Assembly: GCA_023374025.1 (NCBI GenBank)
Contig: SIJG01000053.1
Coordinates: 124,001 to 188,000, forward strand
Length of the DNA: 64,000 nt
Origin: Heterodera schachtii
Taxonomy: Eukaryota; Nematoda; Chromadorea; Rhabditida; Heteroderidae
Direction: 5' to 3'
Under the pieces are notes generated by a model. That model was not told where the DNA came from and did no database searches. It saw only the letters and a list, made by a program, of their open reading frames with translations. This document shows, in pieces, positions 1 to 28,300 of the stretch; the first letter of the stretch is position 1, and each line of letters begins with the position of its first letter. A program made the translations under genes and the position numbers.

Positions 1-2259
1 TGATGAGTCCTTAATGTTGCGGGTGCTTGGTTCTGAAGTTCATTTCTTCAAAAATGGAAATTTTGGTTCGTTGAATATCAATTATTAAATCGGTCGTGGT
101 TTAGCAAAGGCTGCACACAAAGTTGTGGTCAAAGACATCGCTTCCTTTTCGATTAGCCCGGGCACGGCAATGCCGCACTTCGCCTGTTTCATTCCATCAA
201 AGGTAGCGCAACTGTTGCAAATACTTTCGGTTACTTTTGGAATATCAAAGGATTGTCATTTGGTCCATCAATCCTGTCTGTGGTTTTTGACTTTATTGCA
301 GTTTACTCGACCTTAAAAAAATTACCCAACCAATTTTATTGTCAGTCATTTTTAAAATGCATAGTGTACTTCCTAATAAGCTTGGACTATCTTATTTTGC
401 TGTTATGACGACAAAACTTGTGAAAAAAAGTTAAAGGAAACCCAAAAAACTACATTTTTGTTGTACTTTGAAACTTGGGTAAAGCATATAGAGATACCAA
501 ACGATACGAAGAATCTCGTATTTTATTCCTAAAAAAGTCATTATCTGTAATTTTTTTAGGATAGGGTAAATGCAATGGAGCATGGTTTTCAGTGATTTTC
601 TCCCATCGTCCCCATTGTATGCACTGTTTTCCATTTCTTAGAATCAACCGGCGATGATTCAGCTTCGAAGTCTTTCCGACTCTTTGGAGGTTCTCTTCTC
701 CAAGGCGTCGTTCACTTGCGACCGTTGCATTATGAATTGGAACTCGAAGGGTCTGTGGTCATTCTGTCACTGCTTCAATTCCTTCCTTTTAAGGGAATGC
801 TCTGCTGGTGACCGCTTCTGTTGACGTGGACAAATCCAACAAAGTTTCCAATGTCTTTTACCTCATTTTCAATCCTTTCTGTCAAGTCGTATTACGGGGT
901 CAGCCATTTGTACTGTCTTCTTACCAAATCGTATGGCGATTGTTTCAATGTACTGTGACTTTGGTGCAGTGCCAATCAAACGAACTTAATTTAGGTCACT
1001 TTGAATAAGCAAGGGCCGGTGCATTGTGTTCAATGGGCCCCAAATTCAAAAGAGTTTTGTGTTTGCTATGGTTTTATGCCTTCAAAGGTTTTGCAAATGT
1101 CGACAAACTTTGTTTTCTCCTACGCTTTTCAGGTTTCAATTTTCAACACCCGTGGCGACACCGTTTGGGAGCTCAGCGAAGGGCACCGCAACGAAGTGTA
1201 CTTCAACCCGCAGAGCACAATTCTGGTCACTTGTGGCTTCGGAAACATTGCTTCTGGCAAGATGGAGTTTTGGAATTTGGAAACGCGAAGCGAAATCTGT
1301 GCATTTTGTGCTCCTCACACGACTCACTTTGAATGGGCACCGGACGGACAGCACATTTGGTGATTTTTTGGTTTTGTCCGTTTCGCGTTTATTTTTTCTT
1401 AATATTTACATCCTGATACAGTAATTAGTGTTAATGAAATACGTAAAATCGACTATAATCTTTTTTTATGATAAGCCTTTATAATTAAATAGTATTTTTG
1501 AAGCACGTCGACCACAGCGCCAAGACTCAGGACAGACAACGGATTTAAACTTTGGACATATCGGGGCGATTTTGTTTATGAACAAAAATACGATCGAGAG
1601 GAACTTTGGGAGGTTCGCTTTATGTCCAAAAAAAGAAAATGAAATCGCATGTTCATTTAATAGCCCCCCCCCCCCCACCGAAAATAAAAGATAAAAGTTT
1701 AAATGAATTTCGTTTTTTGGAAACGATGTGGTCCAAACTCATCTTTTTAAAGAACCTGAATACCATTCAACCTCCAATCACAGTTAAAAGCATTACCCAT
1801 TTTGTTCGCTTTCAGATCAAATGGCGACCGTGCGCAGCGTATAACAAATTCAAAATTGAGGAGCCCAACAGAGAGCAAAGTGCAACAAATTCCAGCCGAA
1901 TAAACGACGGAAAGGCCAAAACGCCCTTCGACAATTTGCCGAAGGGATCGCTGACGCAAACGGCGCGTTACGTCCCACCGCATCTGAGAGGTGTCTCGAG
2001 AAAAGTGAAACGGTGGAAATTTACAAATTCAGGAAAACCGCAGAAAGAGGAAGAAAAAGGGAAGAAAGAGACAAATTCGGAAGAGACGGACGTGGGGAAG
2101 AAAATTCGGACATTGCAGAAGAAATTGGACGATATTTCGAAGCTGAAGACGAAAAGGGCCGCGGGCCATCAGTTGGAGTTGAACCAAATGGACAAAATAC
2201 GCAACGAAGAACGATTGCTGGAGGAAATGGAACGACTGACGGCCACGGCCAACTGCTGA
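1..2259 (+). CDS. eif2a: eukaryotic translation initiation factor 2A (eIF2A), 5' end outside window
   Basis: Cytoplasmic WD-repeat initiation factor that can deliver initiator tRNA to the 40S subunit; only the downstream part is here. My exon model is <1-65, 105-202, 642-750, 794-843, 887-949, 995-1087, 1133-1359, 1504-1612 and 1816-2259, with compatible phases throughout; the 39-203 bp introns are typical of nematodes, and one is 439 bp. Family hallmarks in order are EVHFF near the start, SISPG, the WNSKG..LL block, DVDKS then SYYG, GPVHCVQW, CYGFMPSK, FNTRGD, AGFGN-like CGFGNIASG, TAPRLRTDNG, KYDREELWE, and the C-terminal YVPPHLR. A coiled coil follows (KKIRTLQKKL..., about 60 residues), ending in TGA at 2257-2259. 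The first visible intron (66-104) is inferred from an in-frame stop and similarity, so it is the weakest junction. Confidence 0.93.
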
Positions 2260-3017
2260 AAGAATTAGCATTTAATGTCATTGTTTTCTTTTGTTTGTTG
2301 CCCTTTGTTTCTATTCCATCTCATTTCATTACATTTGTAAAGATCATTTATTTTAAGGTATCACTTTGTTTGTTAGTTTAAATGGAGCTGTGAAGAATTT
2401 GGCGATGAAAAGTGTGAATTGGCCATTGGCCACTCAATTAAAGGCGTGGAAATTCCCCCCCCCCCCCCCCCCCCCCCCTCGCTTCTTATCCCTGCGTTCC
2501 CGCTTCTTCAAACTTTTGTTGACCGTTTGGCGCCGCTAATCATTGGGGGAAGATGGATTGACAAGAGGAATAATGGAAAGGAGAAATGGCAAAGGAAATG
2601 AGACGGGGACGGGGAGTGTCGGGGTTGAGAGTGCCAATTGGGCGGGGGGGGGGGCGACAGGTGGCGGAAACAAAGGGAATTTCGGAGACAGAGCCAAAGG
2701 GGTGGTCAATCGGAAGAAACAATTTGGAGGGCGGGTGGGAGAGTTATGGGGGGGGGGAAGAAAGAGTGGAGGCCGGGGTTGCCAATTGTTCGGCCGATTC
2801 TTTGAGACGGGAAAGGAAAGGGCGGGCCGATCAATTCGATGTCCCCCGTCGCCCCGGGGGTCATTCCGATCGAATTTCCCCTCGGGGGGGGGGGTAATTA
2901 GGGAAAGGGCCAAGCAAAATCGATTATTTCCCATTTTATTCCCTTTATTTCTTCCCGCATATGCGCCATTATTTTCACCGCTTTTGGCATCGCTTCAGAG
3001 GGGGCGGAGAAACGCAA
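2260..3017. other. eIF2A-TMC intergenic interval, G/C-tract rich
   Basis: No gene is supported here. It contains a run of about 22 C at 2456-2478 and several runs of 7-10 G (2642-2652, 2748-2756, 2883-2891) that keep some frames open artificially. A TTCAG acceptor-like site ends at 2998, just before the TMC start. Confidence 0.6.
2991..2998 (+). promoter_or_regulatory. candidate splice or trans-splice acceptor before the TMC start
   Basis: A pyrimidine-rich CGCTTCAG ends 19 bases before the ATG at 3018. Nematode mRNAs are commonly trans-spliced to a leader just upstream of the start codon, so this may be the leader acceptor; equally it may close an upstream 5'UTR intron. The reading frame stays open back to an ATG at 2961. 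Confidence 0.4.
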
Positions 3018-17836
<14,819 letters not shown>

Positions 17837-17886
17837 ACGATTAACACAACAAATACCGTAATGGTTTGGTCGGTGGTTTGCTCCCC

Positions 17887-18065
17887 ACGTCTCTCTCTGC
17901 CCCTCTCTCTTCCCCTCTCTCTTTCTCTCCGCTTCTCTCTGCCCATCTCTCTTTTTCTCTCTCTCTTTCTCCCCCCCCCCCTCTTTCTCTCACTCTCTCT
18001 CATTCCTCCTCTCTCTCTTCCCCCCCCCACCTCTCCCTCTCTCTCTTTCTCTGTGTGTCTCTTCC
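17887..18065. repeat. CT-rich simple repeat
   Basis: Imperfect (CTCTCTTTCTC)n with a C10 run, in the TMC 3' region. Confidence 0.8.
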
Positions 18066-18137
18066 TCGTTTCTTCCATTAATTTTGTTGGCCAAATTTTG
18101 TTCATTCCCCAAATTCTTAACGTTTTTCGCTTTTGAA

Positions 18138-18143
18138 AATAAA
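18138..18143 (+). terminator. candidate poly(A) signal of TMC
   Basis: AATAAA about 300 bases after the TGA at 17836, just past a CT-rich tract; it is the first perfect hexamer downstream that I see. Confidence 0.4.
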
Positions 18144-21100
18144 TTGCTCCCTTTGAATGCAATTCATTTCTCACAAATAATTATCCTTTCTTTTCCATTT
18201 TGAACAAAACAAAAATTGCTCTCCGTTTGTGCCAATTTTCAATAAAATAAACGTTTGAAAATAAAACAATTCATCGGAAGAGAAAACTTAAGCAATTCCT
18301 CGAAGGAATTAATTAGCCACTTAATTGTCTGTCATTAATGGGATGCCAATTTTCCAATTTGTCTTGGGCTGTCCTTTTAATGCAAATTCGTCCGCTGTTC
18401 ATCGTCTCTCTTAAATGCCTGGTCTAATCCCCAAAATGCCAATTTGGCACGGTCCCTTCCCCCACCCGGCAAAAAGTGAATTGATTTTGGCTTAAGCGAT
18501 GGGAGGAGCAATTGGGGCCTATTTTGTGCACAACGCCAAAGGGCCAACGACGGATCGCATTTCAGCGAGAATTGGGAGGGCGGCGAAGCGAAAGAGGGCC
18601 AAAGCGAGGACAAAATTCAATTGGCGGGGGGGGGGGGAATAACTGATCGGCTTTTTCAATTAATTTTTTTTGGAATTGTCTCGAAAAAACAAAAAAATTT
18701 CCAAAATGAAGCACAAAAGCAGCCAAAACAGAGGAATGGTACGCTTTGTCGTTGCTGCTTTTCAGTTTCGCAGCAATTGGCCAAGTGAATGAGTAATTCG
18801 ATTTGCCGCAACATTTCCCCCCCCCCCCCGCCACTCTTTCGCTTCCGTCTCAAATTCGCCGCTGTCCGTCATGTTATTTTATTACAAGCTAATGATGATT
18901 TTGATCGCTGATCGGCGGGCTTTTCGCCCAATCAGCCGCCTTATCCTTCTCTTGCCAATAATACTGACACACCTGACTCACTCCCCCCCCCCCAAGTTAA
19001 ATGGGAATTTGTCCGCAAAATGAACCGCCAATCACCCCCCCCCCCCCAATACACAATGCCAACAAATAATCCATCTGTCCGATTTCACTCCTCATTTATC
19101 TTTGTCAGTTAAAATGACAAATTAAAGTGCCATTTATTAATATGAAGGGAAAAGCCTGAAAATGGCGAATTCACTTCCGTTTATTGTTCATTTTGAATTC
19201 GCGCAGCAGACAAACAAACGAAACAGTGCCCCCTCCATTCGTTCGTCAATTGCAAATTCAAACCGCCGCCAAAGCAAAGCAAAGCAACCCCATCTCACCC
19301 CCCCCCCCCCGCATGTCCCCTTGTCCCCCCCCCATCTTCCGTCTGATTGCCCTTTGTTCCTCCGTGTTCAATCGCGTGAACTCACAGCCAATTTACCCCT
19401 CCAATTCTTCAGAATCCGCTAAATTTTAATTGGCCTGAGAAAATGGCGAAATGAAAAGAAAAGCTTCTGCTGCTGATGAATGCTGCCTGTCTCTCCCCCC
19501 TTTTTGTCGCTTCTCTCATTCAGCACGCAATTACGAATTACGGAAATTACAGAGTTTTTGATTCCCTTAATTACGGATTACGCATTCCGTAATTTAAGTC
19601 CATATAATGCAGCACTGCTCCCAATCCATCGCTTTTCCTTTTCCCTTCTGTTTTGCCCCTTGTCATTGCCCCGCTCCCACTGGATGAATGCCTTGACAAG
19701 TTCGCCCTCACCACAAGTGCCTTTCTCCTCTCCCATTCGGAAATTCCCCCAAATTTTCCCCCCTCTCCCGCCTTTTATGAATAACTCTCAATCACAAAAA
19801 ATGTCTTCTGCTACACTCATAAAATGTGCCCGGGGCGCAACATTTCCGCCCGGAAATGCACTGACTGCCATCAATTGCGTCCTTCCAATCCAAAAGACCA
19901 TTCCCACTTCCATTTGGTCATTGAGTCATTCGCAAAGATGGACAGCGGAAAAGCGATTGAAAAGCATCCGTTTGGCCAAAGGTTTGGTCTTTTGCCCTTT
20001 GGTTGCCAAAAAAGGAAAATGTGTGGGAATTGGGTGAGGGGAGGGGGGGGGGGGAGAGAAGGAGGGAATGCGATGGGAAATGGCTAATTTTGAGGGGCAA
20101 AAAAGACGGGAGACAGCCGAACGGTGTGGGAATGAAGGTGCGTCCAACTTTGTCCTTCTGCCCATATGCTAATTGTCATCATTAGCATTGTCACCCTTTT
20201 GTCTCTGATCCACCTACCGTACCTCCGCTCTTGCTGATTATCCTATCGTATCCTATCTTCCTGATCATCTCACCATATCGCCAACCATTTCCTCCTATTT
20301 CTGATCACTGTCCGTCCATTTGTTTGTCCGATTAATCCGAACTCTCCGCCCATCATCAGACAGCTCTCAGCTCATCCGTAGCATCGCGCGATAATTGTCC
20401 ACCCTCCAAAGGCAGAAGGCGGCGATCCCTTTGAGCTTAAGCGTGGATTTTCCGCTGATCGTTCGCCAATTCTCTCCCCCGCTCTCTGATCCGATCAAAT
20501 CCCTTCACCCATTAATATAAATTTGTTCAAACGCGTCATTAATTGTCCATTTCGCTAGAGGAATTGTTTACATTTTACACACCTTTGGTAAGGCGGCAAA
20601 AAGAAAGGCAAAGGAATGAGGCGGAGGAAAGGGGGGGGGGGAAGGATGGCATTGACTGGACATAAACGGGGGGGGGGGGGGTGAAGCGATAGGAGAAGGG
20701 CATTTTGTTCCCCTCGCCTCCCTCCCCCGGCCCCCCTCTCTCGTTCGCCGCCTTTCTCGCCTTCTTTCCTTCCAACCATTTGCCTTAGCCAATCCCTCAA
20801 GACCATCTCCCCCCCCTAATTTCTAATTTCCTCCAACTTTCCCCTCGCTTTTGTCCTTTTTGTCCAATATTTGCATACTTATGGCCATTCTCCCCTTGGC
20901 ACTCCTCTCAAGGACTTGTGCCGCTTTCTTTTGTCCTTCCTTTAATACTTTGATTGATTGTCGCGCAAGTCGCGTTATCCCCCCCCTTTCCCCCCTTTTC
21001 CCATTTAATTGCTCTCTCCACAAAAAGCCTTTCACTAAGATCTTCCTTTCCCATTCTTCTCGTTCTTCTCTTCAATTTTGCGTGATTGGGTGCTCTTCGT

Positions 21101-21397
21101 AAATTAATTTTGCCCATTTGGCCATTGGCCATCACTTTGTTTGTTTTTGCCCCCCCCCCTCACAAATTGTCGGAGAAATGTGTGAAATGGCCATACGGAA
21201 TTAATTTGCTTTTCCCGAGGCAATTTATTAAATTTCCTTAAAAACTAAACAAACATTGGCAAAAAACAAAATTGCATCAAAATTTTGTAGAGGAATTTGC
21301 ACATGCATTAAATGACCAAATAAGCAAAAAGGCATTCAGCGGAATGAGTGAAAAGAGAAAGAAACTGGCGACAGACATTGATGAAGAGGGAGGGAGG

Positions 21398-21690
21398 GAG
21401 GAGAAGAGAAATTGGGACGGATGGATAATAATGAAAATGAAGAAGAGAAGAAGAAGGAGGAGGAGGAGGAAGAAGAAGAAGAAGAAGAAGGGGGAGGAGG
21501 AGGAAGAAGTTGAAGAAGAAGAAGGGGGAGGAAGAAGAGGATGAAGAAGAAGAAGAGGAGAAAAGACGAAGAAGAGAAGAAAAAGAGGAGGAGAAAATGG
21601 AATAGGAAAGAAAGAAAAAGAAGACAAAGAGGCAGAGGAGGAAGAAGAGGAGCAGGAGAAGGAGAAAAGAGGAAGAAATATGTGAAGAGA
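21398..21690. repeat. GAA/GGA-rich simple repeat
   Basis: Imperfect (GAAGAAGAGGAG)n on the + strand; it produces lysine/glutamate frames on + and serine/phenylalanine frames on -, none credible. Confidence 0.8.
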
Positions 21691-22080
21691 ATCGCAAAGC
21701 GCGATAAATTGCCCTTTCATTTTAAAAAGTAATTGCCCAGCAAATGAGAAAATTTTGGACGAAAAGAGTGGGCGGAGAGGGCAATTGAATTTTATGTGAG
21801 TTGAGAGGCATTTGGGGGGACGCATAGATCAGTCGCAGCAGCAAAACCACGGCGTCTGTCCTCCTACCCGTCCAAATTGCTCATCCCGTCATTCACTCGG
21901 CTTAAAAAGTCGCTTTCACCCCCAACAAATAAGCATTGCTCCGTCAATCATTCGGCTAATTACTGTATTCTACCGTACACTCCCTCAAAAGCAATTTCTA
22001 ATTGCTTTTTTCCACATTATTCGGGTGATTGCGCTTGGCTTCCAACTTAGGGGAAAGGGAAATGTTTGGTGGACGGTGGA

Positions 22081-23010
22081 ATTTTGGGAAGAGAGAGAAT
22101 AGAGGGAGAGAGAGAGAAAGGGAGGGAGAATAGGGAAAAATGGAGAGAGAATGGGGAAGAGAAGAATAGAGAAGAGAGAGAGAGAGAGAGAAAGGGAGGG
22201 AGAATAGGGAAAAATGGAGAGAGAATGGGGAAGAGAAAGAATAGAGAAGAGAGAGAGAGAGAGAGAGAGAAAGGGAGGGAGAATAGGGAAAAATGGAGAG
22301 AGAATGGGGAAGAGAAAGAATAGAGAAGAGAGAGAGAGAAAGGGAGGGAGAATAGGGAAAAATGGAGAGAGAATGGGGAAGAGAAAGAATAGAGAAGAGA
22401 GAGAGAGAGAGAGAGAAAGGGAGGGAGAATAGGGAAAAATGGAGAGAGAATGGGGAAGAGAAAGAATAGAGAAGAGAGAGAGGGAGAGAGAAAGGGAGGG
22501 AGAATAGGGAAAATGGAGAGAGAATGGGGAAAAGGATGGCAAAAGAGAGAATGGGAAAGAGAGAGAATGGGGAAAAGGGAGGAGAATGGGAAAGAGAGAG
22601 AATGGGGAAAAGGGAGGAGAATGGGAAGAGAAAGAATAGAGAAGAGCGAGAGAAAGAGAATGGGGAAAAGGGAGGGAAGGGAAGGAGAAATGGGAAGAGA
22701 GAGGAAAAGAGAGATGGGAAAGAAGGGGGGAAGAAAAAATAGGGAAAGAGAGAGAATGGGAAAAGGGAGGAGAATGGGAAGAGAGAAATGGGGAAAAGGG
22801 GGAGAATGGGAAGAGAGAGAATGGGGAAAAGGGAGAGAAGGAAGGAGAGAGGAGAAAGGAGAGAATGAGAGAGAAAAGGGAGGAAGATATGGAAGAGAGA
22901 GAATGGGGCAAAAGGGGGAAAATGAGAGATAATGGGGAAAAGGGGGAAGAATGGGAAAGAGAGAGAATGGGGAAAAGGGAGGGAAAATGGAGAGATAATG
23001 GGGAAAAGGG
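22081..23010. repeat. purine-rich minisatellite, about 70-85 bp units
   Basis: Units share GGGAGGGAGAATAGGG, AAATGGAGAGAGAATGGGG and AGAGAAAGAATAGAGAAGAG, with a variable (GA)n spacer that changes unit length. From about 22520 the units shorten to GGGAAAAGGGAGGAGAATGG. No coding evidence. Confidence 0.85.
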
Positions 23011-23338
23011 AGAGAATGGGGGTGTGGCTTTATTCCCCTCGTCCCTTTCCCCCTTTTTCATTTGCGCCTTTTCTCGACTGCTTCGACTGTTTCTGCTGGT
23101 GTTCCTCCGCTGGCATTGTCTTTGCCCAAATTCAAACCTCTCTTTAATTCCTTCTCATAATTATTTTTTGTTTTTTTTATTTAAATCTCTCCCTCCAATT
23201 GCATTTTGGCCTTTCTTTGCCAATTAATGGCATAATGTGTCCTTTAAGTGCCATTACCCAATGCGATTAATCTCCAATCACTAATTCTATAGACCCTATC
23301 CAAACAAACTTAATATTGCTTTTTCTTTTGTTGGTTTT

Positions 23339-23362
23339 TCTCTCTCTCTCCCCCCCCCCCCC

Positions 23363-23414
<52 letters not shown>

Positions 23415-23462
23415 TCTCTCTCTTATCTCTCTATCTCTCCCTCGTCCGCTTTTCCTCCTCCT
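23339..23462. repeat. (CT)n microsatellite with C12 run
   Basis: Nearly pure CT dinucleotides from 23350 to 23420. Confidence 0.85.
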
Positions 23463-23947
23463 TCTTCCATGCCCATCATCTTCCTCAATTCCATGAACTT
23501 CTCCCCCCCCCCCACCGTCCCCCTCCCCCGCATTTCCCTCGCCATATTATTTTATTTATAGCTTTGGAATTTATACCATCTCATCACTGACTTAATCCGT
23601 CGTCCCAAATGGCCAATCAATTGGGTCGTAAAGCGTTTTCAATGGAAGGGGCCGATTTGAGCAGTTTTGAGGTGTGTGTGCTGTGTGCCCTTCCTCCGAA
23701 TCGCCAAATCTGAAAATTGCCAATTTTGGTCCATTTGCAGTGATTTACGCCCATCCCTTCCGTATTGCCCCCGCCCCTTAATCCCTTTCCGGGGCCGAGC
23801 CCACTGAGTTGGAAGTGGGCGCAAAACGGATATGGGCAATTTGATTGTGTTTTGGCGAAGATGAATGATGAGGAAGGAGACGGAGGATGAGAAGGGAGAG
23901 AGAGAGAGAGAGAGCCAAAGCAAATTGGGAGAAAAAGGGGAGGGAAT

Positions 23948-24412
23948 TCCTCCAGCACATTCCTTCTCTTCCCCTCCGACACATTCCTTCTCTTCCCCTC
24001 CGACACATTCCTTCTCTTCCCCTCCGACATTCCTTCTCTTCTTCCCTCCGACACATTCCTTCTCTTCCTCTCATTTCTTCCATTCCTTCTCTTCCCCTTT
24101 CCCTCATTCTCTTCCATTCCTTCTCTTCCTCTTCCCCCCTCTTCTTTCTCTTCCCCTCCTTCTCTTCTCTTCTTTCTCTTCCCCTCCTTCTCTTCTCTCT
24201 CATCCCTTCCTTCTCTTCCATTCCTTCTCTTCCCTCATTATCTTCCTTCTCATCCCCTCCGACACATTCCTTCTCTTCCCCTCATTTTCTTCCATTCCTT
24301 CTCTTCCTTCTCTTCTCTCTCATCCCTTCCTTCTCTTCCGTTCCTTACTTTCTTCCTTTTCCTATTTTCCTTCTTCCTCTCACTTTCCCTCTTCTCTTTC
24401 TTTTCCTCCATC
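23948..24412. repeat. pyrimidine minisatellite, CATTCCTTCTCTTCC units
   Basis: The first copies carry CCCTCCGACA between units (23955-24060), later ones CCTC or CATTC variants. Confidence 0.8.
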
Positions 24413-24954
24413 CCATGACCGTCCGTCCTATCAATCCAATGGCAATTATTCCAAGGTGATAAAGGCATTAATTTGTGAAACAGAAATGGGCAATGAGAAT
24501 AAGGCGCTTAAGGAAAGAAGAACTGAAATTGATGTTTCTGCTGATGATCTTATGAATTAGCCGATTTGTTTTTGAAAACATTGGCGAATGGACTTTTAGG
24601 GGGGAAAAAGGGGAGAAGGGGGCAAATTGGACAATTCCGTCCCCCCCCCCCCTCCATCTTGCCAATTTCCCAACTTGACAGGGGTCAGCAGCATCCTTCT
24701 TCCACCGCTAGTCTTTGGGCCAAATTTTGGCCCTCTTTCAAAATGCTTTTCCCTTATTTTGCTTTTTGTCCCGAAGCATTGACTGTTTGATCCGATCGCA
24801 TTCCCTCGCCCCTCCCGCCCTTTTTCCGCCTTTTCCCCTTTGCTGGTCCGTTTTTCTTAATCGCCCTTTCCCTCCAGTGCATTTCCTTTTTTGTTTGTCC
24901 TATTATACAATCCAAACTCTCCTCCTCCTCCATTTGGGTTTCGTCACCTTCCTC

Positions 24955-25330
24955 CCCCCTCTCTCTCTCCCTCTCCCCCCTCTTCCTTCCCCTCTTTTCT
25001 CTCTCCCTTTCTTTCCCCTCTTTTCCCCCCTCTTTTCTCTCTCCCTTTCTTTTCCCCCTCTTTTCCCCCCTCTTTTCTCTCTCCCTTTCTTTTCCCCCCT
25101 CTTTTCTCTCTCCCTTTCTTTTCCCCCTCTTTTCCGTCCTCTTTTCTCTCTCCCTTTCTTTTCCCCCCTCTTTTCTCTCTCCCTTTCTTTTCCCCCTCTT
25201 TCCCCCCCCCCCTCTTTTCTCTCTCCCTTTCTTTTCCCCCCTCTTTTTCCTCTCTCTCCCCCTCTTTCCCCTCTCTCTCCCCCTCCTTCCCCTCTTTTCC
25301 CCCTTCTTCCCCCCCCTTTTCTTTTTCTCC
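24955..25330. repeat. pyrimidine minisatellite, CTCTCTCCCTTTCTTTTCCC units
   Basis: About ten copies of a 34-42 bp unit differing in the length of the C tract. Confidence 0.8.
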
Positions 25331-28300
25331 CCTTCATCAATTTGTTTCTTCGTCCATTCGCTTCTTTCTTTGCTCCTTTTCCCATCGCTTTTCGAATGGC
25401 AAAGATTTTATGCTCGATAATGGCCGGACTTTCCATTTGTTGCCAAATAACATTATCAACTTCCTCTTTTCCCCATTTGTGCACATTTATTTGAATGGTG
25501 AAAGGGAAACACAAAATGATCAAATTGTTTTAAAATTTTTATAAAATATTTAATTAATTAATTGTTTTATTGTTGAATTGGCCCATGGATTGGCAATTGT
25601 GATGGGAAAAGGAGGATGTTTTTATCTTTGGAGAAGAGAAACAAATGGGGGAAGGGACGGACAGAGGGGGGGGGGGGGGGGGGCAATTAGCAAAATGGCG
25701 ATCGATGCCAATGATGAGCGACTTACTATCAATCAATTAACATTAATTAATAATTAATTAAGTAAACAAACAAACTAACATTAATGATGTGTTGTTTTAT
25801 CATTAACACCACGATTTCCGTTACCATTTATAAATAATACTTTAAACGCATGTTTTAATTGAATAGAGTTACGGAAATTGCTGAATTTAAGGTCAGAAGA
25901 ATTTTAAAATTAAAAAGACGAACAAAAAAGACAAAGAGGAAAAGGAATAGAAGAAGAATAAAAGAAGGAAGAGGAGGAAGAGAAGAAAGAGAAGGAGAAG
26001 GAACAAAGGGAAGTGACGGAGAAACCCCCCCCCCCCCGTCTCCCTCCTCACCCCCTCCTTCCCCCCCCCCCCCCCCTCCTCTCCCCACTCCCACGTCTTC
26101 GCTCCTCTTCTGCCACGTCCTGCTGCCCTCCCGCTCTGTTGTGGCTCCCTCCTTCCTACAGTAATCCCCAAATCTTTCCCATCGTTCCCTTCCGCCCCCT
26201 CACCGTCTCTCCATCCCTTCGCTTATAATTCAATAAAACAATTGACATTTACCCGTAAATGTTTTAGGATATATAATTTATTTATTGAAAAAAGTCGAAC
26301 CAAATCATGCACCTTTTTCTTTTTGTGTCTGCTCAGTGATTGATCACTTTGCCAGTCACTCACTGATCATTCTGATCACTCCCTCTCCCCCCCCCGTTCA
26401 AAATGTCTTTCTCTGTCCATTTGGCGTTGTGTTCATTCACTGCGTTTGGTTTTTCCTTCCGTCGTTCGTTCTCTTTTTTGCTCCCTTTTTCATCCATTAA
26501 TCTCTCATCCCTTCTCCCCAAATGGAATGAAAGCATCTTTCTTTGATGTTCTTTTTGGCAAATGATCGGAAAGTAACTCATTTACTTGGGGAGGCAATGG
26601 ACCATGTTTTGATTGATGCATTGGCCTAATTGCCCCCCCCCCCCCCCGCTAATTGCTCCTCTCCCCTCCTATTTCACTCTGCCCAGTCGAAATCGGATGG
26701 TCGGTCGCTCGCTCCCTTTGGAAATGATCCCCCGCCCCTTCCCGTGCAGAGATTGACCCAAATCGCATCGGCATCCCCCCTCCCCCCCCCCTCCCCAAAT
26801 CTTCTCCCCCCCCCCCCGCCGTCCCCTACGGTACCATCCCATTCAACCACAGGCAGTCACCCTAAATCCTGCTTAATGGACTGAATGAATGGGATGATGA
26901 GGGAAATGGGAATTGTAGTGAGAGGGACCCATTCCTCCGGCAATTGTCATCCATCCCCAGTTTAAATATCAATTAGCCATGTCATTTATTTAATTGGCAT
27001 TTATGCAAAACCAAGTGGCCAATTAATTATTTCCGTCCGCAATTAGTGGATCGGCCGTGAGTATCGAATTACACTGTCATAAAGGGCGAAAGACATAAAC
27101 AAATTATGGGCCGAATTCATTCGTTTTGCGTTGTTTGGGTCGCTCGGAGTGCTCACCTTTAATTAAATTTTGCCCAGTATTCCGCTGCCGGTCCAGCAAT
27201 TACTGGATAATGTCTGGCCACAAAGGCCTCCGTCGGCGCCACCTCTTCTGCAATTCGCTGCCAATGCCAAAGCGAAAATAATTCCCTCCCCCGGCGATCC
27301 CTCCGAACTCATCGCATAATACCCCCCCCCCCCCCCCACACCGCTTATAATCTCTTCGGCCTAATGCCAGGTGAGCCATCCCCGCTAATGAGATCCCTTC
27401 AGTGCCCTCCCCCCGCCATTAGCTCAATGGGCTCATCAGTCAGCTCAATTCGCCATTCTATCACCTTTTCCATTATTAAAATTGCCATGGAATTGGCCCA
27501 TTCTCTCTGAACCGTGCTCATTTGTATTTATTTATTAGTTTATTTCTCAATTTTCTTCGCATTGCGCCATTTTTACTGGGTCTTTAGTCAATTTATATGC
27601 AATCGAAGGTTTGAATCCGATGGATTGGCATTCATTTGGGCGAAGCACTCGCCATTCACATTTTAATTTAGAATAATTATTAGCAAACTGTAATACATAT
27701 GTAGTAAGAAACTACTAATCAGCATCTGTTAAAGCAATTAAAAGCAACGGTACATTTTAATGGAACTTTAATTGCATTTTATTTGCCGCTATTTGGCCAT
27801 TTCATTAATTGTCTTTTGCTTATAAACACAAAAAAATGAATTTGACGCATTGAAATAAAAAATGAGCTAATTTGCTGAGATTAGACGTGACGATAAGAGA
27901 TTAAGGAAAAAAGAGCGCGACAAAAAAAAATTTGATGAAAATGAGAAAAATGAGAGAAGAGAGGGGCGCATGTGACGTTCATTTGGGTTGGGAAGAGAAC
28001 GGAGGGACGGAAGGGGGGGGGGATGTTTACTTAAATACGCTCTCTTATCATTTGAGCTAATAATCCCCGCCCGGGGAAAGTGCCGATGGATTGGGTGCCC
28101 CGGAGATTGACTTCTGAAGGGTAATCTGCCGATGATGCAAACGGAAAAGCGTGAAAATTAACAGAGAAAGGCGGGGGGGGGGGGGGGGGGAATTGGGAAT
28201 TGAGTGTCAATCACAAATCATTCTTCTTTGGACCGTCAACAATTCTGTTTAGCTTTGATCATTTCGATGCTTTAAATTGCTCTTTTTGCAATTATTTTTT

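Noticed and set aside
22081..23010. Regular repeats that might suggest a CRISPR-like array
   Set aside because: Units are contiguous with no unique spacers, and the genome is eukaryotic; it is a minisatellite.
21985..25544. Long Ser/Phe/Pro or Arg/Glu frames on both strands
   Set aside because: All coincide with pyrimidine or purine minisatellites; no splice-supported non-repeat exon attached.
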